Below, in pieces: positions 1 to 9,208 of a stretch of DNA of 64,000 nt (within the stretch, counting starts at the first letter, position 1; every line of letters begins with the position of its first letter). The stretch spans positions 248,001-312,000 of the forward strand of contig NZ_LYPA01000064.1 of NCBI RefSeq assembly GCF_001675045.1, in the 5' to 3' direction. This DNA comes from Paenibacillus oryzae (GTDB taxonomy: Bacteria; Bacillota; Bacilli; Paenibacillales; Paenibacillaceae). Both the position numbers and the translations under genes were made by a program. The notes below the pieces were generated by a model. It was not told the DNA's origin. It worked only from the letters and a program-made list of their open reading frames with translations, and searched no databases.

Positions 1-3000
1 TTGGTGGTAGTGCCAGCCTCCAGAAACAGCTTGACCCTTACCCCGGTGGCGTTCTCCATGTTATACATTTTGCTATTGAATTCGGATAAGATAAATCCGG
101 CATAATCATAAGATAGTTGTACACTTACATCTCCCTCAAACTCAGCAGTAACCATCGTATAGTAAGAGTACTCCGGCAGCAGGACTGTGTCGAGAACGAC
201 AGAACCGCTTTGACTAGGATTGAGCAACGCTAGTTCTCCGTTAGAATTTATACCTACGTTATCCATTGATTCCAGGTAGGTAGTGCCGTCAAATCTTTCA
301 ATTACGATGTTATTGAACTTCTCTCTTTGTCCCATTGTTATGGCAGTATTATGGAATATCATCTTAGCAATGGCTATTTTGGTTTGTTTAAGGTCTTCAG
401 CCACCTTGTAAAGGGAAGCGTCCATTATCTCCTTGTCCGAAATAGTGTAGTTGACGGTCGCCTTATCAAGCATAGCGCTGGCAATTCCATCGGCAGTCTT
501 GCTATAGAATTGAAATTGGAATCGTGTTCCTTCCGGAGATAAAACTGTGCTATCTGCGTTCAAGTCCGACCACTCGGACCAATTGCCGTTAATAAAGGTG
601 CGTGTTTGGATGTTGTATTGTTGCCCATCAGATGTAATCTGAGCATCCATTGTAGTGAACCTACAAAGATATCCGGAGTCTAACACAGAGGATCTATACC
701 AACCCTCATTCTTAGTGTATAACCCCGCCTGAGCATGTAGCTCTAGCGGCAGTTTATCCGTTACCTTTATATGCAAGCTCTGTGACGGGATGTCTGTGTA
801 CGTAACTACCCCCTTATGACTGACTTCTCTCAGGAGCTTGCTGTTTATAGCAGCCAAACTGCGCATGCCATGGTTTTCTAGAACTTCAATTAGTTCTGTA
901 TCCGACAAAGGTAAAACAGCTACTTCTTGCCACTTCCCTTCGTGAACTTTTTTGAGTTGGCCTCCATCATTCCAAAGGGCCAGCATACCTCTCAGATAAG
1001 CGGAAGATATGGTTGGTTCTGGCCATACAATGTTTCTATAAATAGTATCAGAAAAAATTGCTATGTAACCTCCACCTCCTCCTCCTCCTCCCCCCCAACA
1101 GTTGGAGTTTGATGTCCCGCCCGCTCCACCCGCTGTAGCGTTGGCTGCGCCAGCAGCAATTGTAGCATTACTCCCCGCCTGCGCGCCTCCTCCCCCACCG
1201 TTGCAGCGAAATCCCCCACTAGCCGTTCCGCGTATAGCTCCACTCCACCAGCCCGGCTGCCCGTTTCCAGCTGCTGTGTTAGTGGGTGCTCTAAATACAG
1301 GAGGCGTTCCTGTTCCGCTAAGGTTTCCTGTACCACCGGATGCATTGCACCCTACTTTATAGTCCGTCATCCCCTTGATTAAAACAGCATGTATGATCGC
1401 AGTGCCTCCTGCTCCACCTCCTGCTCCGGGTAATCCCCATAGTGTTCCGTCAGCAGTACCATGACTGTTTATTTCACCATTAGTTATATCTAGAACTTGG
1501 CAGGTGATATAAACGATACCCCCGCCTGTACTGCGGGGATTAGTGACCCCGCTGTGCGGTGAACCACTGCCGCCAGCCCCTCCGAAAGTCATCCGTTTCG
1601 TTAAATCGATGGCACCTAGGCCTACTCCTCCTATACCTCCATTACCTACTGAGGGAGACCTACCTCCGGCGCCACCTGAGAATTGATTGGCTCCACCTCC
1701 GCCACCGGAGCCTACATAGTTCGTGCCAGAGGCGCTGCCTGAACCAATTCTGCCGTTTGTAGGCGAGGCTGCACCATAGTAGAAACCTTTACCAGTAGCA
1801 CTAATGGTACCGTCTACTTGCAATGTACCGGAGACGTCAATAGCCAATATCCCCCCAACTGTTCCATCGTATGGTACAGGAGATACGGTTGCGCCTGATT
1901 TTACTACAAGGTTAGAAAACGAAACGACTTTGACCATCTGAAGAATACACGCGGGCAATTGTGCCTTGGTTATGATCCCCCCAATTGGTTCTGACAAGGT
2001 AAAATCACGCCCATTGACGTGAGTAATCTTCAAGCGCCCATAATTTCCAATGACCGCCCTGTCGGTTCCCCCGCTAACATGTACAATAACCGTATCGCCA
2101 ATCTCAAAGTCCCCGCCGTATTTCCCAAGTTTGGATTCATCAGCAGTCACAGTCAGGAGATCATCTGTGATAGAAATTATTCTGGCACAAGTATTAACTC
2201 CCGTCATGTCAGACTGTATGGCAACATCCCCTAAAGCAGTAGAGCTATAAGCTTCTACAGCTTGTATCTCCATCATTCCCGTGGAGATATCTGTAGACTC
2301 TCCGACAGTACCTGTACCTAAATCGCGGGAGGTTAAGCCGATCTTATTTTTTCGAGAAACGTCATAGAACGAGAATTTACCGGATGTGTATGATTCATCC
2401 ATAATATCAATAAGCTTTATGGTATCCCGCCAAACCGTTATGTTAGAGCCATCCATGTGCAGCTTGAATACATAGGGCTGATTTTCCAATAAGATATAAT
2501 TCAGGGAGGTCAATTTCTCATAGTCACCTGATTTTATTTTGAAGATTTCAATGACATTGCCGTATATACTTCCATCCCTGTCTCTTCCCAAATTCCGCTT
2601 GAATGAGAGCAGATAGCCTGATGTAAGATCCGCATTCATATGGAACCCAAAATAGACTTCCTGCATCTTTCCGTGCAGAGAAAATGAAAGAATGGCCTCT
2701 AGATCCGAGTAGTCCATGTGAGACGAATAGCCTTGTAGGAACCCTCCACCTGCTCCTGTTACTGATTCTGTCAACATGGGCAGGCCATTACTTCTTAAAT
2801 CCACAGTATTCCAAGCGAGTTCGTCCAGATCGCCGTAATGGTCATCCACGGACTTTAACATTCGTTTTGCTAGCACTACTCCACCATTAAAAATGGTACC
2901 CTCGTATGTGCCTCGATCAAAATCAGTTTGAGTCTCCAGGCTCCAGTTACGTATATAACCTTCTAAAGCATCCAGCCTTTGTTTGATAGAGTAATAAGGC

Positions 3001-4958
3001 GCTGCTGCCTCTGACATGTCGTCTATTAGCTTGCGGATAGTAGTCATTTCTTCTTCGGCAATTCCAACGGGTATCCAACCAGTTGCCGTATACCTGTAAA
3101 ACTTGTTTTCGTCTTTTACGATACGAATGTCGTCCAGAACATTAGCTTCTGCAGGCAGGTCATCCTTGCCTTGTACTGCTGGTTTTAAGCTAAATTGTTT
3201 AAATTGATCTATGGATTCCTGAGCTTTAAGCAAGGCCTCTTCCGCTTTGTCGTCAGACGCACTTGCTACTTGAGAAGCGATATTGGCAACAGACCTAGCG
3301 TTGTCGGCAGTCGTTCTAGCCATGGTAGCGGAACTAACAGCAGTACTGGAATCTGATTTAGCTTGACTAGCTTTAGCATCAATTCCGTTAGCTGTATTCC
3401 TTGCTTCAATTGCTATGTTCTCAGCCCATTGGGATAAGGAAGCAGCACTACGGGCCACTGTTAGGGCATCGTCGGCATCGTTCATAGCTTGAGTAGCTTT
3501 TTCATCTAAACCTTCTGCGATTTCTTTAGCGCTTGCAGCGACCAGTTGGGCCTGCGCAGCTTTTCCATCAACACCGTCAGCCACATTTTTTGCCTCATTT
3601 GCAATAACCAAGCTAGCGGCGGAATTTGACAACGCCTGATCTGCTTTCCCATCCACGCTGTTTGCTATATTTTTAGCCTGATTTGCTATCGTCTCGGATG
3701 ATGTAGCCCTAGTTAAAGCGGTGTCGGATTTAGTATCTGCTGAGCTTGCTTGACTTAGCGCACGGGATGCATCTGAAACAGCACTGCTTAAACTTCCGCT
3801 CATACTATCAGCCGTATCTTTTGCTGCAGTCGCCATAATCAAAGACTTTGAAGCGTTAGCATTAGCTTTAGTGATATCGTCTTCAAATCCATTTGCTTTA
3901 ACACGAGCCAAATCAGCCGCGCTCTTGGCCGCATCAGCTTTTGATACAGCCGAATTTACCTTTGTATTTAATTCTATTGAGAGGCCATTTACTAAAGACT
4001 TAGTCTCATTAGCCATAATAATAGCTGCAGAGGAATTATTGGACGTAGATGCAAAATCCCCCTCCAAAGACATCACCCTGGCAAGAGCTTCTTCCGCTTT
4101 ATTGTCGACTCCATTAGCAGTTGTTAAAGCTAATTCAGCTTTGTTCTTTGCCTCTGTGGCCTTGGCGTCAGTAATTAACAATTGATTATAAAGTTGATCT
4201 GTTGTTACGTCCCCCTCTACCGGTGTCGGGAGATTTTCCAGCGCCTCTTCCACTGCCGAAGCCATAGCATAAGCTATATCCGCCGTATGGTTAGCTTTAG
4301 TAGCCGTGCTCTTGGCCAAAACCACGTCAGACTTTACAACAGGAATGTCTATATTGTATGAGCTCTGTACGTTAGAAGCGATGAGATGAGCCTCGCTAGC
4401 TCTCTCCATGGCCGTCTGTGCAAGTTCCGTTGCATTGGACGTGCTTTCACTCATCCATTCCTCAAGAGCTGCTGTTCTATCCAAAGCCGACTGCGCTTTA
4501 GCGTCTGCTGCGGTCACCTTAGTATTCATTCCGATCAGGCTAGATTCCACTGAGAGGGTTTTAACAAGTGCAGTGTCTGCTTTGCCTGAAGCAGTGGATA
4601 TTTGGGCATTCAGGCTTTCGGCCAAACTACTTGCTGAATTAGCTTTACTCATTGCATTCGTTGCTTGAGAAAAGGCGTTATCCGCTGTGTTTATTGCGTT
4701 AGCTGCATTAAAATTGGCCTGTTCCGCCGTCGCAATTATATCTCTCATTGCATCTGAATCTATGTCCAAAGCATCCAAGTCATCCCTAAGTTCTTTAATA
4801 AGTGCCAATGCCTCCTCGGTCATCCCATGATGATCGGACCACACGACATCAACCTTGTTTTTGTTTATTTTGTGCTCTTCGCTGAAATGGCTATCCCTTA
4901 AAACGCCTTTTCGAATCTGTTCCCCACGAAGACCTGCAAAACCGCGAGTTCCTGCCAA
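1..4958 (-). CDS. Giant phage-tail-fibre/adhesin-like protein, 3' end outside window
   Basis: An uninterrupted reading frame of about 1,650 codons runs leftward and leaves the window without a stop. I place the start at a TTG (4956-4958) preceded by AAAGGATG at good spacing; an in-frame ATG at 5030 has no ribosome-binding site and overlaps a TATAAT box. The product has four parts. Residues about 66-590 are Ala/Lys/Asp/Asn-rich with recurring 'ANxVDGKAxQA'-like units, probably a long coiled-coil shaft. Residues about 665-870 look like a LamG/concanavalin-like sandwich ('YVFKLHMDGSNITVWRD'). Residues about 1050-1300 are glycine-rich with runs such as GGGGGGGGY. The rest is beta-rich. This architecture resembles phage tail fibres with glycine-rich adhesin tips, but no other phage structural genes adjoin it. 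Fibre or adhesin is an inference from layout; host or surface target is unknown. Confidence 0.7.
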   Translation of the reverse strand, partial: MAGTRGFAGLRGEQIRKGVLRDSHFSEEHKINKNKVDVVWSDHHGMTEEALALIKELRDDLDALDIDSDAMRDIIATAEQANFNAANAINTADNAFSQATNAMSKANSASSLAESLNAQISTASGKADTALVKTLSVESSLIGMNTKVTAADAKAQSALDRTAALEEWMSESTSNATELAQTAMERASEAHLIASNVQSSYNIDIPVVKSDVVLAKSTATKANHTADIAYAMASAVEEALENLPTPVEGDVTTDQLYNQLLITDAKATEAKNKAELALTTANGVDNKAEEALARVMSLEGDFASTSNNSSAAIIMANETKSLVNGLSIELNTKVNSAVSKADAAKSAADLARVKANGFEDDITKANANASKSLIMATAAKDTADSMSGSLSSAVSDASRALSQASSADTKSDTALTRATSSETIANQAKNIANSVDGKADQALSNSAASLVIANEAKNVADGVDGKAAQAQLVAASAKEIAEGLDEKATQAMNDADDALTVARSAASLSQWAENIAIEARNTANGIDAKASQAKSDSSTAVSSATMARTTADNARSVANIASQVASASDDKAEEALLKAQESIDQFKQFSLKPAVQGKDDLPAEANVLDDIRIVKDENKFYRYTATGWIPVGIAEEEMTTIRKLIDDMSEAAAPYYSIKQRLDALEGYIRNWSLETQTDFDRGTYEGTIFNGGVVLAKRMLKSVDDHYGDLDELAWNTVDLRSNGLPMLTESVTGAGGGFLQGYSSHMDYSDLEAILSFSLHGKMQEVYFGFHMNADLTSGYLLSFKRNLGRDRDGSIYGNVIEIFKIKSGDYEKLTSLNYILLENQPYVFKLHMDGSNITVWRDTIKLIDIMDESYTSGKFSFYDVSRKNKIGLTSRDLGTGTVGESTDISTGMMEIQAVEAYSSTALGDVAIQSDMTGVNTCARIISITDDLLTVTADESKLGKYGGDFEIGDTVIVHVSGGTDRAVIGNYGRLKITHVNGRDFTLSEPIGGIITKAQLPACILQMVKVVSFSNLVVKSGATVSPVPYDGTVGGILAIDVSGTLQVDGTISATGKGFYYGAASPTNGRIGSGSASGTNYVGSGGGGGANQFSGGAGGRSPSVGNGGIGGVGLGAIDLTKRMTFGGAGGSGSPHSGVTNPRSTGGGIVYITCQVLDITNGEINSHGTADGTLWGLPGAGGGAGGTAIIHAVLIKGMTDYKVGCNASGGTGNLSGTGTPPVFRAPTNTAAGNGQPGWWSGAIRGTASGGFRCNGGGGGAQAGSNATIAAGAANATAGGAGGTSNSNCWGGGGGGGGGYIAIFSDTIYRNIVWPEPTISSAYLRGMLALWNDGGQLKKVHEGKWQEVAVLPLSDTELIEVLENHGMRSLAAINSKLLREVSHKGVVTYTDIPSQSLHIKVTDKLPLELHAQAGLYTKNEGWYRSSVLDSGYLCRFTTMDAQITSDGQQYNIQTRTFINGNWSEWSDLNADSTVLSPEGTRFQFQFYSKTADGIASAMLDKATVNYTISDKEIMDASLYKVAEDLKQTKIAIAKMIFHNTAITMGQREKFNNIVIERFDGTTYLESMDNVGINSNGELALLNPSQSGSVVLDTVLLPEYSYYTMVTAEFEGDVSVQLSYDYAGFILSEFNSKMYNMENATGVRVKLFLEAGTTT

Positions 4959-4977
4959 TAAATCCACATCCTTTCGC

Positions 4978-4999
4978 AAAAAAAATGGGGTGAGCCCCA
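4978..4999 (-). terminator. Terminator-like hairpin in the leader of the giant fibre gene
   Basis: On the minus strand a TGGGG/CCCCA stem with a four-base loop is followed directly by eight T residues, ending just before the Shine-Dalgarno sequence of the TTG start at 4958. It sits between a TATAAT box (5029-5034) and the start codon, so it could act as a transcription attenuator. The stem is only five base pairs. Confidence 0.4.
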
Positions 5000-5028
5000 C
5001 GTCTGAATTAAGTACATTAAGTATGAAC

Positions 5029-5034
5029 ATTATA
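5029..5034 (-). promoter_or_regulatory. Candidate -10 box for the giant fibre gene
   Basis: A perfect TATAAT lies about 70 bases upstream of the TTG start. The best -35-like hexamer (TTGACG, 5057-5062) is 22 bases away, too far for a standard sigma-A promoter, so only the -10 is convincing. Its overlap with the upstream ATG at 5030 argues against that ATG as the translation start. Confidence 0.35.
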
Positions 5035-5124
5035 GGGAATGATTAGAGGTTTTTTTCGTCAAGAGCGTAATGATTTGCGGTTCCAGGTCACAATTTAGAC
5101 AAAACACTAAAAGAAAACAACATA

Positions 5125-5157
5125 CAAAAAATGCCTGCATCATTTCGATGCAGACAT
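5125..5157 (-). terminator. Intrinsic terminator downstream of the MFS gene
   Basis: A ten-base-pair stem (TGCCTGCATC paired with GATGCAGaCA, one mismatch) is followed on the minus strand by six T residues. It lies about 30 bases after the MFS stop and separates that gene from the giant fibre gene. Confidence 0.8.
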
Positions 5158-5187
5158 AAAGAAGGTTTGATTCTTCAGACCGGATAT

Positions 5188-6366
5188 TTAACTAGCCAAC
5201 GGCTGCGAGGCTTTATCCAGATAGAGGAAACGGAACACAAGGCTTAATGCGGCTAGACAGAGAATGCCGCCAGCCAAATAAGGCAAGCCCAGCTCCACTG
5301 TAAAAAGCAGCGATCCCATCATCGGTCCCGCTATACGTCCCAAGCTGTCCATAGATGAGCTTAGTCCGGAAGCAACCCCTTGGCCCACCGTCGTTTTCTG
5401 AGTAATCAGCGACGTCACGCAAGGGCGAATCAACGCATTGCCGATTCCGAAAATGGCCAGCGACGTAATGGCCCACCATAGGGAATGCGCAAACAGAAGC
5501 AGGAAAAAGCCAATCGCGGATATCACTAGTCCCGCCATAATATAGTGCGGCTCCTGGCCTTTGCGGATGCGCCTGCGCACAACGCCGCCTTGGACAAGAG
5601 CGCCAACAAAGCCGCAAACAAAAAACAGCAGCCCGACCTGCAGAGGCGTCACGCCAAAGCGCTGTATGCCAAAAAACTGCAAGGTTGCCTCCATGCCCGC
5701 CAGCGTAAAGGTAACGAAAAAGGCTAGAATATATAAATATTTAAGCGGTCCGCGAAATGCGGTCCATCTGGATACGGCCTTGGTCTGGCTGTTTTTGCGT
5801 TTCTCTGGCGGCAGTGACTCCCCCAGCTTGGCGGCTGCCAGCAGAAAGGTTATGAACGCCAGCGCCGATGCGGCAAAAAACGGCATTTCCAATGATATTA
5901 CACTCAGAAAACCTCCTACCGCAGGGCCAAAGGTAAAGCCAAGACCAATGGACATGCCCACAAGCCCCATCCCTTTGGTGCGTTCCTCGGGAGGCGTAAT
6001 ATCGGCCACGTAAGCTACGATAACAGAGGCCACTGCTCCTGAAAACAGGCCGCCCATCGCACGGGAAAGGTACATTAGCAGCAAATTGCCAGAGGATAGT
6101 CCAAACAGCAAAAAGCTGGCGGAAAAGCCTAAAAGGCCAATCAATATAATCTTCCTGCGGCCGATTCGATCCGACCAGTTGCCCCAGAGCGGAGACAACA
6201 GAAAGGAAATAGCAGAATAAAGCGCCAGCATGCGTCCGGTATGTAATTCCGCGCCTTCTTTGTCGGCTGCCAAAATAATTTCCGGCATAACCGGGATGAT
6301 AATGCCAAACCCGATAAAGGTAATCATCAATATCGCCATTACGATTAATAGACGTTTATCTTTCAT
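5188..6366 (-). CDS. MFS drug exporter, DHA1 family
   Basis: A 392-residue integral membrane protein with about 12 hydrophobic segments, the usual length for 12-helix drug:H+ antiporters. After TM2 it has motif A (GNWSDRIGRRKI) and in TM5 motif C (GLGFTFGPAVGGFL), which marks exporters of the TetA/NorA/Blt type. It should export small amphipathic compounds in exchange for protons at the cytoplasmic membrane; the substrate cannot be read from the sequence. AGGGGGATTGAAAT precedes the ATG. It is a single-gene unit, divergent from speA, with its own terminator. Confidence 0.85.
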   Translation of the reverse strand: MKDKRLLIVMAILMITFIGFGIIIPVMPEIILAADKEGAELHTGRMLALYSAISFLLSPLWGNWSDRIGRRKIILIGLLGFSASFLLFGLSSGNLLLMYLSRAMGGLFSGAVASVIVAYVADITPPEERTKGMGLVGMSIGLGFTFGPAVGGFLSVISLEMPFFAASALAFITFLLAAAKLGESLPPEKRKNSQTKAVSRWTAFRGPLKYLYILAFFVTFTLAGMEATLQFFGIQRFGVTPLQVGLLFFVCGFVGALVQGGVVRRRIRKGQEPHYIMAGLVISAIGFFLLLFAHSLWWAITSLAIFGIGNALIRPCVTSLITQKTTVGQGVASGLSSSMDSLGRIAGPMMGSLLFTVELGLPYLAGGILCLAALSLVFRFLYLDKASQPLAS

Positions 6367-6416
6367 ATTTCAATCCCCCTGTCCATATATCCTATCACAT
6401 TTACAACAAAATAACC

Positions 6417-6444
6417 TTGCATTCCCTCTTGTTTTTGTTATACT
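6417..6444 (+). promoter_or_regulatory. Candidate sigma-A promoter of speA
   Basis: TTGCAT (6417-6422), a 16-base spacer and TATACT (6439-6444) lie about 47 bases upstream of the speA ATG in the divergent interval with the MFS gene. Confidence 0.45.
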
Positions 6445-6490
6445 CAACTTTGTTTGTACATCTAATCAATGAAAGGCAGGGATTACGACA

Positions 6491-7960
6491 ATGGATCATA
6501 CTAAAACTCCGCTATTTACAGCGCTTCGCCACCATGCGGAGAATAATCCCGTTCAGTTTCACATCCCCGGTCACAAAAAAGGACTGGGCAGCGACTCCGA
6601 ATTCCGAGCTTTTATCGGCGACAACGCCTTGTCGATCGATTTGATCAATATAGCGCCTCTGGATGATCTGCACCAGCCAACAGCCGTCATTGCGGAAGCT
6701 CAAGCTCTCGCTGCTGATGCTTTCGGCTCCGATTATACTTATTTTTCCGTTCAAGGCACCAGCGGGGCCATCATGACGATGATTATGACGGTATGCTCGC
6801 CCGGTGACAAAATTATCGTGCCACGAAATATTCACAAATCCATTATGGCAGCCATCATTTTCGCCGGAGCTAGACCTGTTTTCATCTCGCCGGCAAGGGA
6901 CAGCAATTTGGGAATCGATCACGGGATCACGACACGCGCCGTTCGCCGCGCTCTTGAGCGCCATCCCGACGCTAAAGCCGTTTTGGTCATCAACCCCACT
7001 TATTATGGCATCTGTGCCAATCTGAAAGAAATTGTAGAGCTTGTCCACAGCTACGACATTCCTGTATTGGTTGACGAGGCGCATGGCGTTTTGATTCATT
7101 TCCATGAAAAGCTTCCTATGTCAGCCATGGAGGCCGGAGCGGACATGGCGGCTACCAGCGTCCACAAGCTGGGCGGCTCCATGACGCAAAGCTCGGTATT
7201 AAACATTCGCAAGGGCAGAATTAACCCGCATCGCGTACAAACGATTATCAGCATGCTGACAACAACCTCCACCTCCTATATCCTGCTGTCCTCGCTGGAT
7301 ACGTCGAGACGCAATCTGGCGCTGCACGGACATGATATTGCGGAGAAGGCCATCGCTCTTGCAAGCAGCGCCCGCGAGCAAATCAACGAAATAGAAGGCC
7401 TGTATTGCTTCGGCAAGGAAATTTTGGGCGATGAAGCTACCTTTGATTATGACCCGACAAAAGTAACCGTTCACGTGCGTCATCTTGGCATTACCGGATA
7501 CGAGACGGAAAACTGGCTTCGCGAGCATTACAATCTGGAAATCGAGCTAAGCGATATGTACAACATCCTGTGCCTAGTGACGCCGGGCGATAACGAAGAG
7601 TCGATCGCCAAGCTGATTGAAGCGCTCAAAGGCTTGTCGGAAGCCTTCCACGAAGGAGCAGAAGCGCGTGAGCTGGTTGTCAAAATTCCTGAAATCCCGC
7701 AATTGTCGCTAACGCCGCGTGATGCCTTTTACGCTGAAACAGAGGTTGTTCCGTTTAAGGAATCCGCCGGCCGAATCATTGCGGAATTTATTTACGTCTA
7801 CCCGCCGGGCATCCCTATCCTTCTTCCAGGCGAAGTCATCTCGCAAAAAAATATCGACTACATCGTGGATCACGTGGAGGTCGGCTTGCCTGTCAAAGGC
7901 CCCGAGGACCGCAGCATCCAGAATGTTAAGGTTATTGTGGAGGAAACGGCCATTTTCTAA
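6491..7960 (+). CDS. speA: Arginine decarboxylase (PLP-dependent, aspartate aminotransferase fold)
   Basis: A 489-residue Orn/Lys/Arg decarboxylase class-III protein. As far as I recall the sequence, it is closely similar along its whole length to Bacillus subtilis SpeA (about 490 residues): the N-terminal 'QFHIPGHKKG', the 'SVQGTSGAIMTM' cofactor loop, and 'TSVHKLGGSMTQSS' with the Schiff-base lysine at about residue 226. It converts arginine to agmatine with pyridoxal phosphate, the first step of the agmatine route to putrescine and spermidine. The C-terminal 'PPGIPILLPGE' is the family's conserved end domain. No speE/speB follow, so it appears monocistronic. A YaaO-type paralogue is the main alternative. 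Confidence 0.9.
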   Translation: MDHTKTPLFTALRHHAENNPVQFHIPGHKKGLGSDSEFRAFIGDNALSIDLINIAPLDDLHQPTAVIAEAQALAADAFGSDYTYFSVQGTSGAIMTMIMTVCSPGDKIIVPRNIHKSIMAAIIFAGARPVFISPARDSNLGIDHGITTRAVRRALERHPDAKAVLVINPTYYGICANLKEIVELVHSYDIPVLVDEAHGVLIHFHEKLPMSAMEAGADMAATSVHKLGGSMTQSSVLNIRKGRINPHRVQTIISMLTTTSTSYILLSSLDTSRRNLALHGHDIAEKAIALASSAREQINEIEGLYCFGKEILGDEATFDYDPTKVTVHVRHLGITGYETENWLREHYNLEIELSDMYNILCLVTPGDNEESIAKLIEALKGLSEAFHEGAEARELVVKIPEIPQLSLTPRDAFYAETEVVPFKESAGRIIAEFIYVYPPGIPILLPGEVISQKNIDYIVDHVEVGLPVKGPEDRSIQNVKVIVEETAIF

Positions 7961-7973
7961 GCCGTTCCTTCAC

Positions 7974-8020
7974 AAAAAAAGGCATCCCGCGACGAAACCG
8001 TCGAATAGGGTTGCCTTTTT
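7974..8020. terminator. Bidirectional terminator between speA and the DUF1292 gene
   Basis: A-rich left flank and T-rich right flank around the arms AAAAAGGCATCCC and GGGTTGCCTTTTT. It serves the convergent genes on both sides. Confidence 0.85.
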
Positions 8021-8047
8021 CTTATGCCAATCGTTCAGGATTGGTCT

Positions 8048-8356
8048 TTACGCTTCGCCGTTTTCGGTTTTTGCGATTTCTTCGTAGATTGCCGTTACGC
8101 GCTCCCACTCGGCGTCATCCTCGATGCCTACCAGGTAAGCCTCGTCGTTTTCTTCTTCAATGCGGAAAATAACGCCGTCTTCCTCTGGATTTTGACGATC
8201 CAGCAATACGGCATATGCATTATTTTCGGATTCAAATGTATACACCATGACCATTTCGCGTTCTTCGCCTTCATCGTTGGAAACGATAAAAACATGCTCT
8301 TCGTGCTCATGATCATGTCCGCAGCCGCAATCTTCACCATGCTGATGCTCGCTCAT
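8048..8356 (-). CDS. DUF1292 family small acidic protein
   Basis: A 102-residue, very acidic protein. Residues 4-20 are rich in His and Cys (HQHGEDCGCGHDHEHEEH), a likely metal-binding tail. The body 'EMVMVYTFESENNAYAVLLD' followed by an acidic stretch is the DUF1292 (YrzB-like) pattern found in Firmicutes. The function of the family is not established to my knowledge. In Bacillus relatives it usually sits near yrrK; here it stands alone between speA and a GNAT gene, sharing a terminator with speA. Confidence 0.8.
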   Translation of the reverse strand: MSEHQHGEDCGCGHDHEHEEHVFIVSNDEGEEREMVMVYTFESENNAYAVLLDRQNPEEDGVIFRIEEENDEAYLVGIEDDAEWERVTAIYEEIAKTENGEA

Positions 8357-8542
8357 GATTGTTACCCCATTTCAGTGAATTAATCATACCTGCCCATCGT
8401 ACCATGACAGCTTACAGCGGGTCAAATATATGCTTTATTTTAGCAGCAGAAAAAATAGCTATAATTGAAGTATCCGTAGCACAACCTATATTTGCAGCTG
8501 TAAGATGGATATTAGCCTGTTATACAGAAGGAGAAACATAGT

Positions 8543-9139
8543 ATGAAATCTGTTCTTTCCGATTGCGAAGATCATCTTTTTTCCATTGAATGCGAGGATA
8601 TTATTTTACGTGAATTTTTGCCCTCTGATCTGGAGTCCTTTCATTCTCTCACATGGCAGCCTGAAATCCACGACTATTTGCCCGGCTGGAATGTCTCGAA
8701 GGAGCAGCGGGAGGAGTGGTTTTTCAATTATGAGCTACCGGAGAACAAGCAATTTTTGAGCGCGGTATCCAATAATGAAGACATTGGCGCACTTAGGCTG
8801 CGGCTGGCCATTATTTTGAAGGAGACTGGAGAATTGATCGGCTGGTGTTGTTCAGGAATAAAGGATGAATTGCCCTCGCCAAACCGGGAAATCATGTACG
8901 CCATCTCCAGGGACTACCGGAATAAAGGACTCACAACCCAGGCTGCACGAGGAATGATTACCTTTTTATTTGAAAAAACAGACATCAAGACGCTTAACGC
9001 TATTGCTCTTACAACTAACCTATCATCCAATAAAGTAATCCAAAAATGCGGCTTCGCCTTTCAGAACGTCATCGAGCTGGATGACGAGCCATACAATCAT
9101 TACACTCTCGAAAAAGAGGCCTGGGATGGCGGGCTCTAG
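8543..9139 (+). CDS. GNAT family N-acetyltransferase (RimJ/RimL type)
   Basis: A 198-residue acetyltransferase. The N-terminal 'DIILREFLPSDLESFHSL' and central 'GWCCSGIK' strands, the 'YAISRDYRNKGLTTQAARGM' segment (the acetyl-CoA-binding R/Q-x-x-G-x-A/G region in a variant form) and 'NLSSNKVIQKCGF' match the RimJ/RimL branch, which acetylates protein N termini, antibiotics or amino sugars with acetyl-CoA. The acceptor cannot be predicted. AGAAGGAG precedes the ATG; a TATAAT at 8460-8465 could be its -10 box. Monocistronic, closed by the hairpin at 9147. Confidence 0.8.
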   Translation: MKSVLSDCEDHLFSIECEDIILREFLPSDLESFHSLTWQPEIHDYLPGWNVSKEQREEWFFNYELPENKQFLSAVSNNEDIGALRLRLAIILKETGELIGWCCSGIKDELPSPNREIMYAISRDYRNKGLTTQAARGMITFLFEKTDIKTLNAIALTTNLSSNKVIQKCGFAFQNVIELDDEPYNHYTLEKEAWDGGL

Positions 9140-9146
9140 AAAAATC

Positions 9147-9183
9147 AAAAACCCCCAACCGCTGTTTGGCGGATTTGGGGGCT
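9147..9183. terminator. Terminator between the GNAT and stalk-domain genes
   Basis: Arms CCCCCAA-CCGC and GCGG-ATTTGGGGG form a strong stem. On the minus strand it is followed by TTTTTGATTTTT, so it is best suited to the leftward gene at 9209, but it probably also ends the GNAT transcript. Confidence 0.75.
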
Positions 9184-9208
9184 TTGGCTTATATTCACTG
9201 ATTGCGGC

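Noticed and set aside
1061-1345. 94-codon leftward frame
   Set aside because: It overlaps the giant fibre gene in a different frame, has no ribosome-binding site and is explained by the glycine/proline codon bias.
1070-1800. Repeated GGA/GGT tracts resembling a repeat array or CRISPR
   Set aside because: The repeats are irregular codons of a continuous glycine-rich reading frame, with no constant repeat-spacer structure.
1-5000. Complete prophage
   Set aside because: Only one fibre-like gene is visible, with no capsid, terminase, lysis or integrase genes in this window; what lies to the left is unknown.
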